A stretch of DNA of 46,568 bases, taken from positions 1 through 46,568 of the forward strand of contig JANQQF010000001.1 in the NCBI GenBank assembly GCA_028285035.1, read 5' to 3'. This stretch comes from Phycisphaerae bacterium (GTDB lineage: Bacteria; Chloroflexota; Anaerolineae; 4572-78; J111). A model generated the notes under the pieces. The model worked only from the letters and a program-made list of their open reading frames with translations, was not told the origin of the DNA and did no database searches. Below, piece after piece: positions 1 through 7,755 of the stretch (positions within the stretch are counted from its first letter, which is position 1; every line of letters begins with the position of its first letter). The translations under genes were made by a program, and so were the position numbers.

Positions 1-96
1 ACTTTCACACGATCTATTGATGCTTTATTTGTTAAGGTTCAACACAATCTATTGATGCTTTTGTTACTAACTCGCACACGTTCTATTGACGTGTGA
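1..96. repeat. Degenerate tandem repeat, three units of about 34-35 bp
   Basis: The octamer TCTATTGA recurs at 13, 48 and 82, that is every 34-35 bases, each time preceded by CACRAT-like sequence and, in the first two units, followed by TGCTTT. The third unit is itself an inverted repeat (CACACG ... CGTGTG, 75-95). The stretch lies downstream of the minus-strand IclR gene and may be an operator region for a gene beyond the left edge. Three diverging units without constant repeat length do not make a CRISPR array. Confidence 0.5.
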
Positions 97-99
97 CAG

Positions 100-166
100 G
101 TAATTAGTAAATGGTAACTCATTTTGTTTGTATTTATCTGATAACTGATTGTTATCTACTAATTAC
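100..166. repeat. Nested inverted repeat (stem-loop) downstream of iclR
   Basis: GTAATTAGTA (100-109) is perfectly complementary to TACTAATTAC (157-166), and GATAAC (140-145) pairs with GTTATC (151-156) inside the right half. The region ends a few bases beyond the stop of the IclR gene at 174. It could act as a 3' hairpin for that gene's transcript or be a mobile-repeat remnant; there is no U-tract. Confidence 0.4.
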
Positions 167-173
167 GGGAGAT

Positions 174-911
174 TTACGACAAATTATTCGAAATTTTTTC
201 TGCTGCTTGCCTAAGATGTTCGGCCAAAATATTTTTATCTTCTACCCGATAGTTCGGAATACTCAAGTAGATGCCAGCAACAAAGTTGTGTTTCTGATCA
301 CGAATCGCTGCGGCGACAGAGGTGAGTCCGTCTTCCAATTCATCAACTGTCCAGGCCACCCCATCCGCTCTAATCTGCGGGAATTCTTCGCGCAATGCTG
401 CCAAGCTCATCTTTGTGCCTGATGCGATTTGTGGTAGGGGCTGCTCAAAAAAATGATCAACCTCGTTGCTTGTCAATCCAGCCAGATACAGCTTGCCCGA
501 ACTGGTGACATGTAAGGGAAATCGTTCGCCTGTCCAATCCCGAATTTGGATATGGTGGTTGCTCGGGATTTGATAGAAAACGACGCATTCTGTGCCTTCG
601 ATCAGCGTGAGGCCTACGGCCTCGTTGGTCGCAGCCATCACCTCGCGCAAGCAAGGTGTAGCCAGACTAATTAATCGCTCTGTTAACGGTGCCTGATCGG
701 CCAAGGTGATGATCTCTACGCCGATAAACAGTTTGTGATCCACTCGCTCAATTGCACCTAGATTTTCGAGCGTACTCACGATGCGGGAAACTGTGCTTGT
801 ATGCAGCTCTGTCTCTTCGGCCAGATCACCGATGGTTACGCCATCTGTCCAACGATGGATGACCCGCAATATTTGAAAAGCGCGTTCAATGGATTGGATA
901 TTTTTTTTCAT
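174..911 (-). CDS. IclR family transcriptional regulator
   Basis: A 245-residue protein of the usual IclR size. Residues 1-60 form the winged helix-turn-helix (start KNIQSIERAFQIL; DLAEETELHTSTVSRIVSTL is the recognition region), and residues 70-240 form the GAF-like effector domain with the family's typical 'SSGKLYLAGL' and 'DGLTSVAAAIRD' segments. It would bind DNA as a dimer or tetramer and respond to a small carboxylic or aromatic ligand that cannot be predicted. A near-perfect sigma70 promoter lies just upstream. The neighbour at 1064 is on the same strand but separated by a strong terminator, so this gene is transcribed alone; its target is unknown and may lie left of the window. Confidence 0.9.
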   Translation of the reverse strand: MKKNIQSIERAFQILRVIHRWTDGVTIGDLAEETELHTSTVSRIVSTLENLGAIERVDHKLFIGVEIITLADQAPLTERLISLATPCLREVMAATNEAVGLTLIEGTECVVFYQIPSNHHIQIRDWTGERFPLHVTSSGKLYLAGLTSNEVDHFFEQPLPQIASGTKMSLAALREEFPQIRADGVAWTVDELEDGLTSVAAAIRDQKHNFVAGIYLSIPNYRVEDKNILAEHLRQAAEKISNNLS

Positions 912-940
912 AATGTGAAAATTTCCATATAGTGGGCGGG

Positions 941-969
941 ATAATATATTAATGTGATCAGGTTGTCAA
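941..969 (-). promoter_or_regulatory. Sigma70-type promoter of the IclR gene
   Basis: On the minus strand TTGACA (964-969) and TATTAT (941-946) are separated by exactly 17 bases. The predicted start lies about 25 bases before the ATG at 911. Match to consensus is 6/6 and 5/6. Confidence 0.7.
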
Positions 970-994
970 ATTGATTGGAGTGTATGTGTAAATC

Positions 995-1029
995 AAAAAA
1001 TCGTGACAAAAATTTCGTCACGATTTTTT
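995..1029 (-). terminator. Intrinsic terminator of the EEP-domain gene
   Basis: A perfect 13-bp stem (AAAAAATCGTGAC at 995-1007 with GTCACGATTTTTT at 1017-1029) and a 9-base loop lies 35 bases after the stop of the gene ending at 1064. Both flanks give a U-tract, so it can work in either direction. Confidence 0.85.
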
Positions 1030-1063
1030 AACGCTGATGAATTGGCAAGGTCGATTAACCTAC

Positions 1064-2287
1064 TTATTCCTCTTCCTCTTGGGGAAGCCACAGTTCAACG
1101 ACAACGGGACAATGATCAGAGATTTTGCTCCAAACCTCTTTGTCTTGCTGGCGGTAGGTCACGTGTCTGAATGAGCTTTGGTCAACCCACTCTATTGATC
1201 TAGCATCAAAGACGATGTGATCGATAAATTCTGTAAACTCATTGTCACGACAACTGATGGGCATATTATCGGTAATTGTGGTGAGGTCTGCATTAGGTGG
1301 GTTCTGATCGTCTAACTCAAGCCAAATCTCATCATCAAGCTGATTGAAACGGCGATTGAAATCACCCAAGAGGATGAAGGGGGTTGGGCTGTTCGCCTTG
1401 TCATCAATCCATTCTTCAAGCACGGGAACCTGATCCATCAACGTTGAACAGGCGGTACTATTGGAGCTACTATCAAAACAGCCGCTCTTCAAATGAACTG
1501 ACATCAACGCAATCGTTTGGTCATTGTGGGTTAAATCAATGCGTGTGCCATAACGAAGATCGCCATCCCCCTCAATATCAAGCAGCTTAAAGTCTGGTTG
1601 ATGTTGGACAGCCAGCCCCTGACGAACGACAAACCCTGTATTCTGTTTCCCATTTATGGATCGATCTTGGGGCCGAGTCGATACAAATATATCATAAACG
1701 TCGGTGTCAACAACCCGTTCCAAGGCCTCAATTCCATCGACTTCTTGCACTGCCAGAATATCAGGATTGAATAGCCGAATGTAACAGCGAATTCGTTCGT
1801 AGTCTATCTCAATGCGTTTTGTGGAGGGATCATCCCCTTCGTAGGTTGACTGACCAATGTCAGCGTGTAGATTTTCGATATTCCAGGTGGCAATGCGCAG
1901 CCGACCGCTGGGATGGGGTGTTACTGAGCCTTTGTCAGGGCACCAATCCAATAGTTTGGGCTCAGGTATTTCGGACTCGGGTGCGCTGTTTTCTTTGGCG
2001 GAAATATATCTGGCGGTAATCCACCCCGTTCTTTCCTCTCCATTAACGGCTTCCCCTCTGATTTCAATCCAGCCCGTTTGGCTATCAATGCTTAAGACTG
2101 TGGCGGCTGAACCACTGGCAAAACGAAAATGTATAAATGGGTCACCTGCGTCGGGGTGAGCTGGGATGTGGATCTCTCTCTCAACTAAAAAAATACTGTC
2201 CCCTGGTGCGTATTCTTGGGCGCTTACAGGGGTGAATACGACAACCATCAAGACTAGCAACGTTATGATTCCAACGACTCTAAGCAT
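1064..2287 (-). CDS. Secreted SH3-like plus endonuclease/exonuclease/phosphatase domain protein
   Basis: 407 residues. Residues 1-23 are a signal peptide with cleavage expected after VSA. Residues 25-95 resemble a bacterial SH3 domain (WIEIRGEAVNG ... GWITARY), which usually binds cell wall. Residues 125-400 are an endonuclease/exonuclease/phosphatase fold: ATWNIENL holds the metal-binding Asn, AVQEVDG the catalytic Glu, SVHLKSGC and LLGDFNRRF the Asn/Asp active-site loops, and KISDHCPVVVEL the catalytic His. The protein should be an exported metal-dependent hydrolase acting on extracellular DNA or a phosphodiester; the substrate cannot be told from sequence. It is a single-gene unit ended by the terminator at 995-1029. 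Confidence 0.85.
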   Translation of the reverse strand: MLRVVGIITLLVLMVVVFTPVSAQEYAPGDSIFLVEREIHIPAHPDAGDPFIHFRFASGSAATVLSIDSQTGWIEIRGEAVNGEERTGWITARYISAKENSAPESEIPEPKLLDWCPDKGSVTPHPSGRLRIATWNIENLHADIGQSTYEGDDPSTKRIEIDYERIRCYIRLFNPDILAVQEVDGIEALERVVDTDVYDIFVSTRPQDRSINGKQNTGFVVRQGLAVQHQPDFKLLDIEGDGDLRYGTRIDLTHNDQTIALMSVHLKSGCFDSSSNSTACSTLMDQVPVLEEWIDDKANSPTPFILLGDFNRRFNQLDDEIWLELDDQNPPNADLTTITDNMPISCRDNEFTEFIDHIVFDARSIEWVDQSSFRHVTYRQQDKEVWSKISDHCPVVVELWLPQEEEE

Positions 2288-2415
2288 TTTGTTTCCTCTT
2301 AACTCAGGTTTAAGGCTAGGCAGATCAATTTTTTCTACCAGAGCGCATTGTACTCATTCATTGGAAAAATGCACTACTCTGCGCTCCCTGTGTTTCGGAG
2401 GGTCTCAATCTTTTA

Positions 2416-4545
2416 TCACTCATCTATCAATTCAAAGATGTAGACCGGCCCATCTTGATAAACCAAGCGGGTGAAATCGTGCGACTCTAAGGCGTTGGGA
2501 TTGAGGTGACCACCCCGTGCCCCAAGGTAGATATGGGTGACACCTCGCTCGCGGAGTTGGGCTAACAGGGCTGGATTATCGAGTGAGCGGGCCTCGGATA
2601 ATTCAGCGAGAAAGGCGTTGGTTTGCTGAAAGATGTCGTACTCAGCAGCGATAGGGTAGATGATGGCCGGGGGGACCACGGTGGGGCGATCGGTGAGGAG
2701 TTGAATCCAGTAGCCACCATCCGTACCAGCATAGATGCTAGGCAGCCAGGACCAGACGTTGATGGCAAAAGTGGCATCAGGTGCAGTGTTCGTCTCAATC
2801 CATTCCATTGCCCGAATATCGGCGGGCTGGATCAGCACTGTAGGTAATTTGACGACATCAATCATCGTTAGGCTCCCCCAAAGAGCCCCGCCGATGATGA
2901 TCACTGATATCACCGTATTTTGCCATTGTCGTGAGGTGAGCTGTTTTACCACCCAAATGATCATCGCCCCGCCAATCAAGCTAAGGGGGATGTACAGTGA
3001 GATGATGCCGGTGAAGTTGTCGATGAAGCGGATGGGGGGGAGACCAATGAGGTTGAGATTTAAGGCCACCGTGGTTACACCTACCCACACAAGTAGCACA
3101 CCCAACGGAGCAAGGTGACTCAAGGTTGGACGGGTCTTGCTATGATTGTGCCAAAGACGGATCACTGCCCCGATCAAAAGTAAGCCCCACATTGCCGAAA
3201 TCACGCGTCCCCACCAAGGCATATCATTCCAGCCAATTACCCCACTAAGTCCGCCTGTCACCAAAGCATATAGCTCTCGATTATGCGTCATCCACACCAG
3301 ATGCCACGGGATGTCGCTGAGGTCAATCCACGCCCCACTTTGCAGACCAGAGGTAGCGCTGAAGACTTGAAGGAGGTAGCTATTTTGGAGGAGAATGAGT
3401 AGCCAGGGAAGATCAATGAAGATGACGCCAAGGCCGATGGTGGACCAAAGGAGGATGAAGGAAAGTGCTCCTTGATTGAAGCTAGTAATGGGTAAGCTGT
3501 TTTGTGGAAAGCTCTCCCCGCCTCGGGTCCCCCCGCTAGGGGGGCTGTATTTACTCCTCCCCTTTGTAGGGGGAGGTTGGGAGGGGGTAGAGTATTTTCG
3601 CTCCCACCAAAGCCGATACCCCAAAATCGCTCCACCCAGCGCCAAAGTCCAAGTAATCGCAAAAACGGTCACTCGGACGTGAATGGTGAGTAGGCCAGCC
3701 CCGAGGAGGACGACGGCCAACCATTGCCCCAGAGTGGGGCGTTTGTGAAAACGCCATAACATGATGCCAAAAATGGGCAAAACAAGCAGCCCGACGAGTT
3801 GGGAATAATGCCCCCAAGTGACGTAATACGCCGGAAACCAGGAAATCAGTGAGCCAAGTAACGCGGCTACTAAGCCCACTCGACGACTGTTGAAGAGTAC
3901 TCGCCCAGCGGCATACAACGTCAGGACGGTCAGGACGTTGAAAAGCTGGCCGATGTGTAGCATTAGCTGCGCAATGTGCAGTGGCTTACTCCAGCCCAGT
4001 AGCCATGTCAGCCAAGCCACCAAGGCGTGGTAGCCCCAATGATGGAAAAATTGACCGGTTGGGATAAATGGCTCGTAGGTTTCGGGGAGTGATCCAGCGT
4101 TTAGGATAACCCGCACAATCATCGTATGATAGACCGAGTCTACCCAAGCGGGAAGAATGAGGTTGCGAATATGGAGGATTCGCGTAGCGATAGTTAGGTT
4201 AAAAATTAGGCCAAGCAAGAACCAAGTTGCCCATTTTGGGACCTTTGACTTTTTTTGTTTGGACCACCAATGAAAACCATCTTTCGCCAAGATGATCAGG
4301 CCACCGATACCAACCAGTAACACAACAATTTGTGCCATGACGGGAGACCAGCGCCAGCCCAGAGTTGAACTCCATAATAGGAGGAGCGGCCAAAAGACCA
4401 ATCCCAAGCCAACCTGCAAGGCCATCTGTACGAGCACGTCATTGTGACGCAATTTTAAGGCCTTGCTCAACAGCACTCCAGGCAACCATAACAACCAAAC
4501 TGCTCCCAGCCAGATCAACACAATGGTGTAAGTGTCATCAATCAT
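2416..4545 (-). CDS. Polytopic GT-C-like membrane protein with in-frame repeat insertion
   Basis: 709 residues with about a dozen hydrophobic segments and a soluble C-terminal domain (about 590-709). The architecture, with an early acidic loop after the first helices and the segment AMEWIETNTAPDATFAIN in the soluble domain, is that of large GT-C glycosyltransferase-like or DUF6541-like proteins, which use lipid-linked sugars; no catalytic assignment is possible. Residues about 317-347 (SQPPPTKGRSKYSPPSGG and flanks) are low-complexity, hydrophilic and encoded by a dispersed GC-rich repeat lodged in a loop between membrane helices without breaking the frame. The gene starts 30 bases after the lipoprotein gene on the same strand, so the two are probably cotranscribed. 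Confidence 0.7.
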   Translation of the reverse strand: MIDDTYTIVLIWLGAVWLLWLPGVLLSKALKLRHNDVLVQMALQVGLGLVFWPLLLLWSSTLGWRWSPVMAQIVVLLVGIGGLIILAKDGFHWWSKQKKSKVPKWATWFLLGLIFNLTIATRILHIRNLILPAWVDSVYHTMIVRVILNAGSLPETYEPFIPTGQFFHHWGYHALVAWLTWLLGWSKPLHIAQLMLHIGQLFNVLTVLTLYAAGRVLFNSRRVGLVAALLGSLISWFPAYYVTWGHYSQLVGLLVLPIFGIMLWRFHKRPTLGQWLAVVLLGAGLLTIHVRVTVFAITWTLALGGAILGYRLWWERKYSTPSQPPPTKGRSKYSPPSGGTRGGESFPQNSLPITSFNQGALSFILLWSTIGLGVIFIDLPWLLILLQNSYLLQVFSATSGLQSGAWIDLSDIPWHLVWMTHNRELYALVTGGLSGVIGWNDMPWWGRVISAMWGLLLIGAVIRLWHNHSKTRPTLSHLAPLGVLLVWVGVTTVALNLNLIGLPPIRFIDNFTGIISLYIPLSLIGGAMIIWVVKQLTSRQWQNTVISVIIIGGALWGSLTMIDVVKLPTVLIQPADIRAMEWIETNTAPDATFAINVWSWLPSIYAGTDGGYWIQLLTDRPTVVPPAIIYPIAAEYDIFQQTNAFLAELSEARSLDNPALLAQLRERGVTHIYLGARGGHLNPNALESHDFTRLVYQDGPVYIFELIDE
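3507..3595. repeat. GC-rich dispersed repeat inserted inside a coding region
   Basis: The segment is strikingly richer in C and G runs than its surroundings and contains two short inverted arms (CCCCCGCTAGGGGGG around 3530-3544; CTCCTCCCCTTTGTAGGGGGAGG 3554-3576 region). The part at 3554-3588 matches a second copy in the intergenic region at 14423-14462 (shared pattern CTCC..CTCCTTT..AG.G.GAGGTTGGG..GAGGGGG). Translated on the minus strand it gives the Pro/Gly/Ser-rich loop of the membrane protein. Confidence 0.7.
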
Positions 4546-4575
4546 CTATGTTTTCCGCAGAATCAATGGTCAACG

Positions 4576-5457
4576 CTATGGATAGCTGTGTTCTTCATTG
4601 CTGCCGGAGACATTGATTTTGATGGGGCGTGCTTCTGACTCGGTCACGAGGCCATATGGCTCAAGCTGAACAATGGCCACGCTCCACCAGTAGTCGTTGT
4701 TGCCATTTTGCTGGACACTGTAAGCCCCAGAGACCGGAAAGCTGAGGGCTAGTCCTTTGTCCCATTGTTGTAAGTTGGCCGTCGTTTGGCGGGCATCAAA
4801 GGCCCCGTAGTGAGGCTCACCCTCCCGCCAAATGCGGACTTCAAAGGATTGATTTTCAGGCGGGGCCTCACCCGACCACTGCCAGACAAATGTGGCAAAA
4901 TCGTCGATGATGTTGGTATCGGGGGCAGGCTCGACTAACTCAAGTACGGCTGGAATAGCGGTTGGGGTGGGACTGGGGGGGATGGGTGTTGGTGTGCTTG
5001 ATGGTGTGGCTGTCGGAGGAAGAGGCGTTGGTGTGTCAGTAGGGGGGACAGGTGTCGGGGTGTCAGTGGGTGGGACGTCTGTAACAGTCGCTGTTGCTTC
5101 TGAGGTAGCGTCTGTAACATCGGTTGCGGACGCTACAGTGTTCGTGCTTGTGGGTGGGACAGGTGTCGGCGTGTCTGATGGCATAGGGGTGGGTGTTTCA
5201 GTTGGAACTGGTGTGTTGGTATCCGTTGGGGGTGGAGGATTAGTGTCTGTTGGTTGTGGAGTCGGGGTGATGGTTGCTTCGGCAACTGGTGGCGGGGTAG
5301 CTGCTTCGGTGACTGTCGTCTCTTCATCAGATGAGCTACTGGAAGCAGCACAAGCCACTAGGAAGAAAATCACGCCTGTCATTACCATGGCCTCGGCCCA
5401 TCGATGTGATAGACCAACTAATTTTCCAAACAGGGTCTGAATTATTGAATAGGTCAT
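4576..5457 (-). CDS. Pro/Thr-rich surface lipoprotein
   Basis: 293 residues. A hydrophobic segment ends in LVAC (about residues 33-36), a good lipobox, so the mature protein should be lipid-anchored at Cys36. Residues 40-165 are a repetitive linker of 'PTDTPTPVPP' type, a style very common in Chloroflexota exported proteins. Residues 168-285 form a compact domain rich in Trp and beta strands (LVEPAPDTN ... FVWQWSG ... FEVRIWREGE ... YWWSVAIVQ), resembling Ig-like ligand- or sugar-binding domains found at the ends of such linkers. Function is unknown. The start is uncertain: a shorter version could begin at Met24. It precedes the membrane protein by 30 bases. Confidence 0.7.
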   Translation of the reverse strand: MTYSIIQTLFGKLVGLSHRWAEAMVMTGVIFFLVACAASSSSSDEETTVTEAATPPPVAEATITPTPQPTDTNPPPPTDTNTPVPTETPTPMPSDTPTPVPPTSTNTVASATDVTDATSEATATVTDVPPTDTPTPVPPTDTPTPLPPTATPSSTPTPIPPSPTPTAIPAVLELVEPAPDTNIIDDFATFVWQWSGEAPPENQSFEVRIWREGEPHYGAFDARQTTANLQQWDKGLALSFPVSGAYSVQQNGNNDYWWSVAIVQLEPYGLVTESEARPIKINVSGSNEEHSYP

Positions 5458-5795
5458 CGTTTCCTCATTTGCGGCGGGTTGGTTTTATGCTTCTATCAAA
5501 TTTTCTATAACAAAAATCTTACTGTTTGATTACGAGAGGCGCTGGTCATCTTCCACTTTGGAAAGCACTGTGGTCTATCCCGATTGAAAAATGGGGTATT
5601 CGATGCCGGGTCAGGGAGATTGGGGTATTTTTTGTGGCTCTGCCTGCGTAACTGGCTGAGATGACCCAAAGGGGCTTGTTGAATTATCAGCAACGAATTA
5701 CACGAATTGATACAAATAGAGGCTTGAAAAATTATAGGAATCCGTGTAATTCGTTGCAAAAAGAAGTGATCTTTGGGAACACTACTTACTACATC
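5458..5795. other. 338-base intergenic region with one stem-loop
   Basis: This gap separates two minus-strand genes. Beyond the stem-loop at 5690-5757 there is a short direct repeat of GGGGTATT (about 5592 and 5622) but no convincing open reading frame or RNA gene. The promoter of the lipoprotein gene is probably at its left end, though no strong consensus was seen. Confidence 0.4.
5690..5757. repeat. Inverted-repeat element (15-bp perfect arms)
   Basis: GCAACGAATTACACG (5690-5704) is exactly complementary to CGTGTAATTCGTTGC (5743-5757), and pairing continues imperfectly inwards (AATTGATA against TATAGGAATC). The 68-base unit lies 39 bases after the stop of the L,D-transpeptidase gene at 5796. 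It may stabilise or end that transcript, or be a small mobile repeat; there is no clear U-run. Confidence 0.6.
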
Positions 5796-6614
5796 TTAAT
5801 AATGGGTAACAACTTTGGTCCCAACCGAGGCCCAATTATAGAACCAACCGGCATCACTCGTTGATAAATTGACGCAGCCATGGCTCATTGGTGTGCCAAA
5901 ATTGTTGTGCCAGTAAGTGCCGTGGATACCATATCCTTCGTGGAAGTACATCACATAAGGCACACCCGATAAATCATACGCATCTTCGCCATAGCCTCCA
6001 TACATCCGGGCTGACTCGTATTTAACGTAGATGTTGAACGTGCCGACAACTGTGGGGTATTCCCAAGTGCCGGTTGAGGTCAAAACGGTGTAAACCGGGG
6101 TGTTGCCTTCGTAAGCGGTGACGGTTTGGTTGGTGAGGTTGACATCGATCCATCGCTCACCCCCTGAGGCTGAGTAAGCAGGCTGGCTGGGCGCAGCAAC
6201 GGCTGAGGAGCCACTGGGAATGGTCAACGACTGCCCAACATAGACAAAATTGGCATCGCTCAGACTATTTGCGGATTGCAAGGCGGCAACGGTTGTCCCG
6301 TGCCAGGAAGCGATGCTGGAGAGGGTGTCACCGGCTTTCACGATGTAGCTACCACCTGTTGTGGCGGCTGGTACATTGTAATTGGGTGTGGCTCCTGGGA
6401 TGGTCAAATATTGCCCGCTGTATAACCAAGCATCCCAGGCCAGGCCATTGGCCGCTGCCAAATTACTCACGCTCACCCCATGCCGTGTGGCTACAGAGAG
6501 CATCGTATCTCCCGGTTGTACGAGGTAGCTGCCCCCGTCCGAGGCAAATGCAACTTGGGATACTCCAAGCGTCAACAAAATGGCCAAGCAAAACGCAATC
6601 AGTCTGTGTTTCAT
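5796..6614 (-). CDS. LysM domain L,D-transpeptidase (YkuD)
   Basis: 272 residues from the chosen ATG. Numbering from an upstream ATG at 6623: signal peptide 1-27 ending VAFA, LysM repeats at about 32-76 and 92-136, then a YkuD domain from 156 to the end. The active site is complete: HG at 234-235 and SHGCVNL with catalytic Cys250. The ATG at 6614 is preferred because AAGGAT sits 8 bases before it, whereas it would overlap the upstream ATG. The enzyme would form 3-3 cross-links, or anchor proteins, in peptidoglycan outside the membrane. An 88-bp mobile-type repeat lies just upstream (6671-6758). Confidence 0.92.
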   Translation of the reverse strand: MKHRLIAFCLAILLTLGVSQVAFASDGGSYLVQPGDTMLSVATRHGVSVSNLAAANGLAWDAWLYSGQYLTIPGATPNYNVPAATTGGSYIVKAGDTLSSIASWHGTTVAALQSANSLSDANFVYVGQSLTIPSGSSAVAAPSQPAYSASGGERWIDVNLTNQTVTAYEGNTPVYTVLTSTGTWEYPTVVGTFNIYVKYESARMYGGYGEDAYDLSGVPYVMYFHEGYGIHGTYWHNNFGTPMSHGCVNLSTSDAGWFYNWASVGTKVVTHY

Positions 6615-6670
6615 GTGTCTCATCCTTTTTTGAGTTTGTCGGGTTCATAGGGTTCGTAGAGTTTTTAGTG

Positions 6671-6758
6671 TTACTGACCTAGATATGAAAAAGTAAACAA
6701 GATTCTTGGTTCCATGGACCATCTTGAAAAGTTTAGAAAGTTACGTCTGGGTCAGTAA
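6671..6758. mobile_element. MITE-like 88-bp repeat, copy 1
   Basis: The unit starts TTACTGACCTAGA and ends TCTGGGTCAGTAA, giving 13-bp terminal inverted repeats with one mismatch. Its centre is also self-complementary (CAAGAT ... GGTTCCATGGACC ... ATCTTG), so the whole can fold into a long hairpin. A second copy of identical length at 22556-22643 matches at about 79 of 88 positions by eye. No coding potential. Target-site duplication is not evident. Confidence 0.75.
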
Positions 6759-6776
6759 GTGGCTTATCAAACCTTA

Positions 6777-6861
6777 TTACCCTGATTATGTTAGGTAGTT
6801 ACCCTCATTATAGATGAGATTATGAAAAATGAGAAGTTGTTACCTTGATTATGTAAGGTAA
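6777..6861. promoter_or_regulatory. Pair of operator-like imperfect palindromes
   Basis: TTACCCTGATTATGTTAGGTA (6777-6797, one base over two half-sites) and TTACCTTGATTATGTAAGG (from 6840) share the form TTACC-n11-GGTA, with starts 63 bases apart (six helical turns). A partial third site, TTACCCTCATTAT, begins at 6800. They sit upstream of the L,D-transpeptidase gene and just after the IclR gene. The binding protein is unknown. Confidence 0.5.
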
Positions 6862-6912
6862 AGAAAATTGGGGATTTTTCTGTACGAGTTTGAGATGATT
6901 TTCAAGTATCTC

Positions 6913-7662
6913 TTAGGTTATATACCCTAACCTTTGAGAAACCTGTTTGGCCGTGCGCACGATTGCGCTACGGTAGCCATCTAAATGGCGCTCAAATTTT
7001 TGAATGGTGGTCGTGATGGTCAGGGACGCCACAACCTGCCCCGAATGATCAAAAACAGGAGCCGCCACACAGCCCAAGCCAAGCACTGCCTCTTCAAAGG
7101 CATAGGCGTGGCCTTGGGCTTTGATTTGGTTGAGTTCATCATTCAGGGTTATCATAGACCGGATCGACTTTGGGGTCATTGGCGTAAGCCCATGTTCATC
7201 AATGATGTCTTGTTGATCGGTGGGGGACAGATAGGCCATGATTACCTTGCCCGCTGCTGTACAGTGAGCATGAAATCGCATATTTGGGGGTGACACTGTG
7301 TTGAGTAAGGAATGTGTGGCGATAATTTTATCTGCAAAGAGAATTTTTCCTCCAGCGATCACTCCGAGTAAAATAGTTTCATCATACTTGGCTGCAAACT
7401 GCTCCATTTCCTTACGTGCCTCTGCTTGCAAAGTGCTTGATCCCAAAACCACTTGACTTAACTCAACAACACGCCAGCCAATTTTATAACGTCTATTTCC
7501 ACTTTTCTTTAATAGTCCAATATGCGCTAGAGATGAAGCAAGATCGTATGTGGTCGAGGTGCTCCATCCCAAAGTGGTGGCCAACTCGGTAATGCCCCAT
7601 TCCGGGGTTTCTAGTGTGAATAATTTGAGTAATTGACTCGTGCGTTCAATCGTACCTAACAT
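6913..7662 (-). CDS. IclR family regulator, divergent from the kynurenine operon
   Basis: 249 residues: winged helix-turn-helix at 1-60 (ELATTLGWSTSTTYDLASSLAHIGLL) and an IclR effector domain at 70-245 (FHAHCTAAGKVIMAYL; EEAVLGLGCVAAPVFD). The ATG at 7662 has AAAGGA 7 bases upstream. It is only 167 bases from the divergent kynurenine genes, and two matching palindromes lie between, so it is the probable regulator of tryptophan breakdown, with kynurenine, anthranilate or tryptophan as candidate ligands. IclR proteins can activate or repress; the direction is not visible here. Confidence 0.9.
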   Translation of the reverse strand: MLGTIERTSQLLKLFTLETPEWGITELATTLGWSTSTTYDLASSLAHIGLLKKSGNRRYKIGWRVVELSQVVLGSSTLQAEARKEMEQFAAKYDETILLGVIAGGKILFADKIIATHSLLNTVSPPNMRFHAHCTAAGKVIMAYLSPTDQQDIIDEHGLTPMTPKSIRSMITLNDELNQIKAQGHAYAFEEAVLGLGCVAAPVFDHSGQVVASLTITTTIQKFERHLDGYRSAIVRTAKQVSQRLGYIT

Positions 7663-7704
7663 TCTTTATCCTTTAACACTGGGCAACTTGTGATTAACCA
7701 TTGA

Positions 7705-7723
7705 TTTCCGAATATGTCGGATA
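7705..7723. promoter_or_regulatory. Candidate IclR operator 1
   Basis: TTTCCGAATATGTCGGATA has 6-bp arms around a 7-bp AT-rich centre with one arm mismatch. It lies 43 bases upstream of the divergent IclR start and 51 bases from operator 2 (start to start, close to five helical turns). Confidence 0.6.
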
Positions 7724-7755
7724 GTAGTGTAAATTAAAGAGGGTTTTTCTGCCAC

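Larger units (their letters stand above)
6615..6912. other. 298-base intergenic region holding a MITE-like element and operator-like repeats
   Basis: The gap contains the 88-bp repeat at 6671-6758 and the GGTA-armed repeats at 6777-6861. No gene was found. The upstream control region of the L,D-transpeptidase gene must lie here, so the element may separate or supply its promoter. Confidence 0.4.

Noticed and set aside
1..96. CRISPR array
   Set aside because: Only three degenerate units, about 15 matching bases each, with no constant repeat, no unique spacers of even length and no cas genes.
4892..5440. 182-codon plus-strand reading frame rich in Val and Gly
   Set aside because: It is the antisense of the Pro/Thr repeat linker of the lipoprotein; low-complexity codons on one strand create the open frame on the other.
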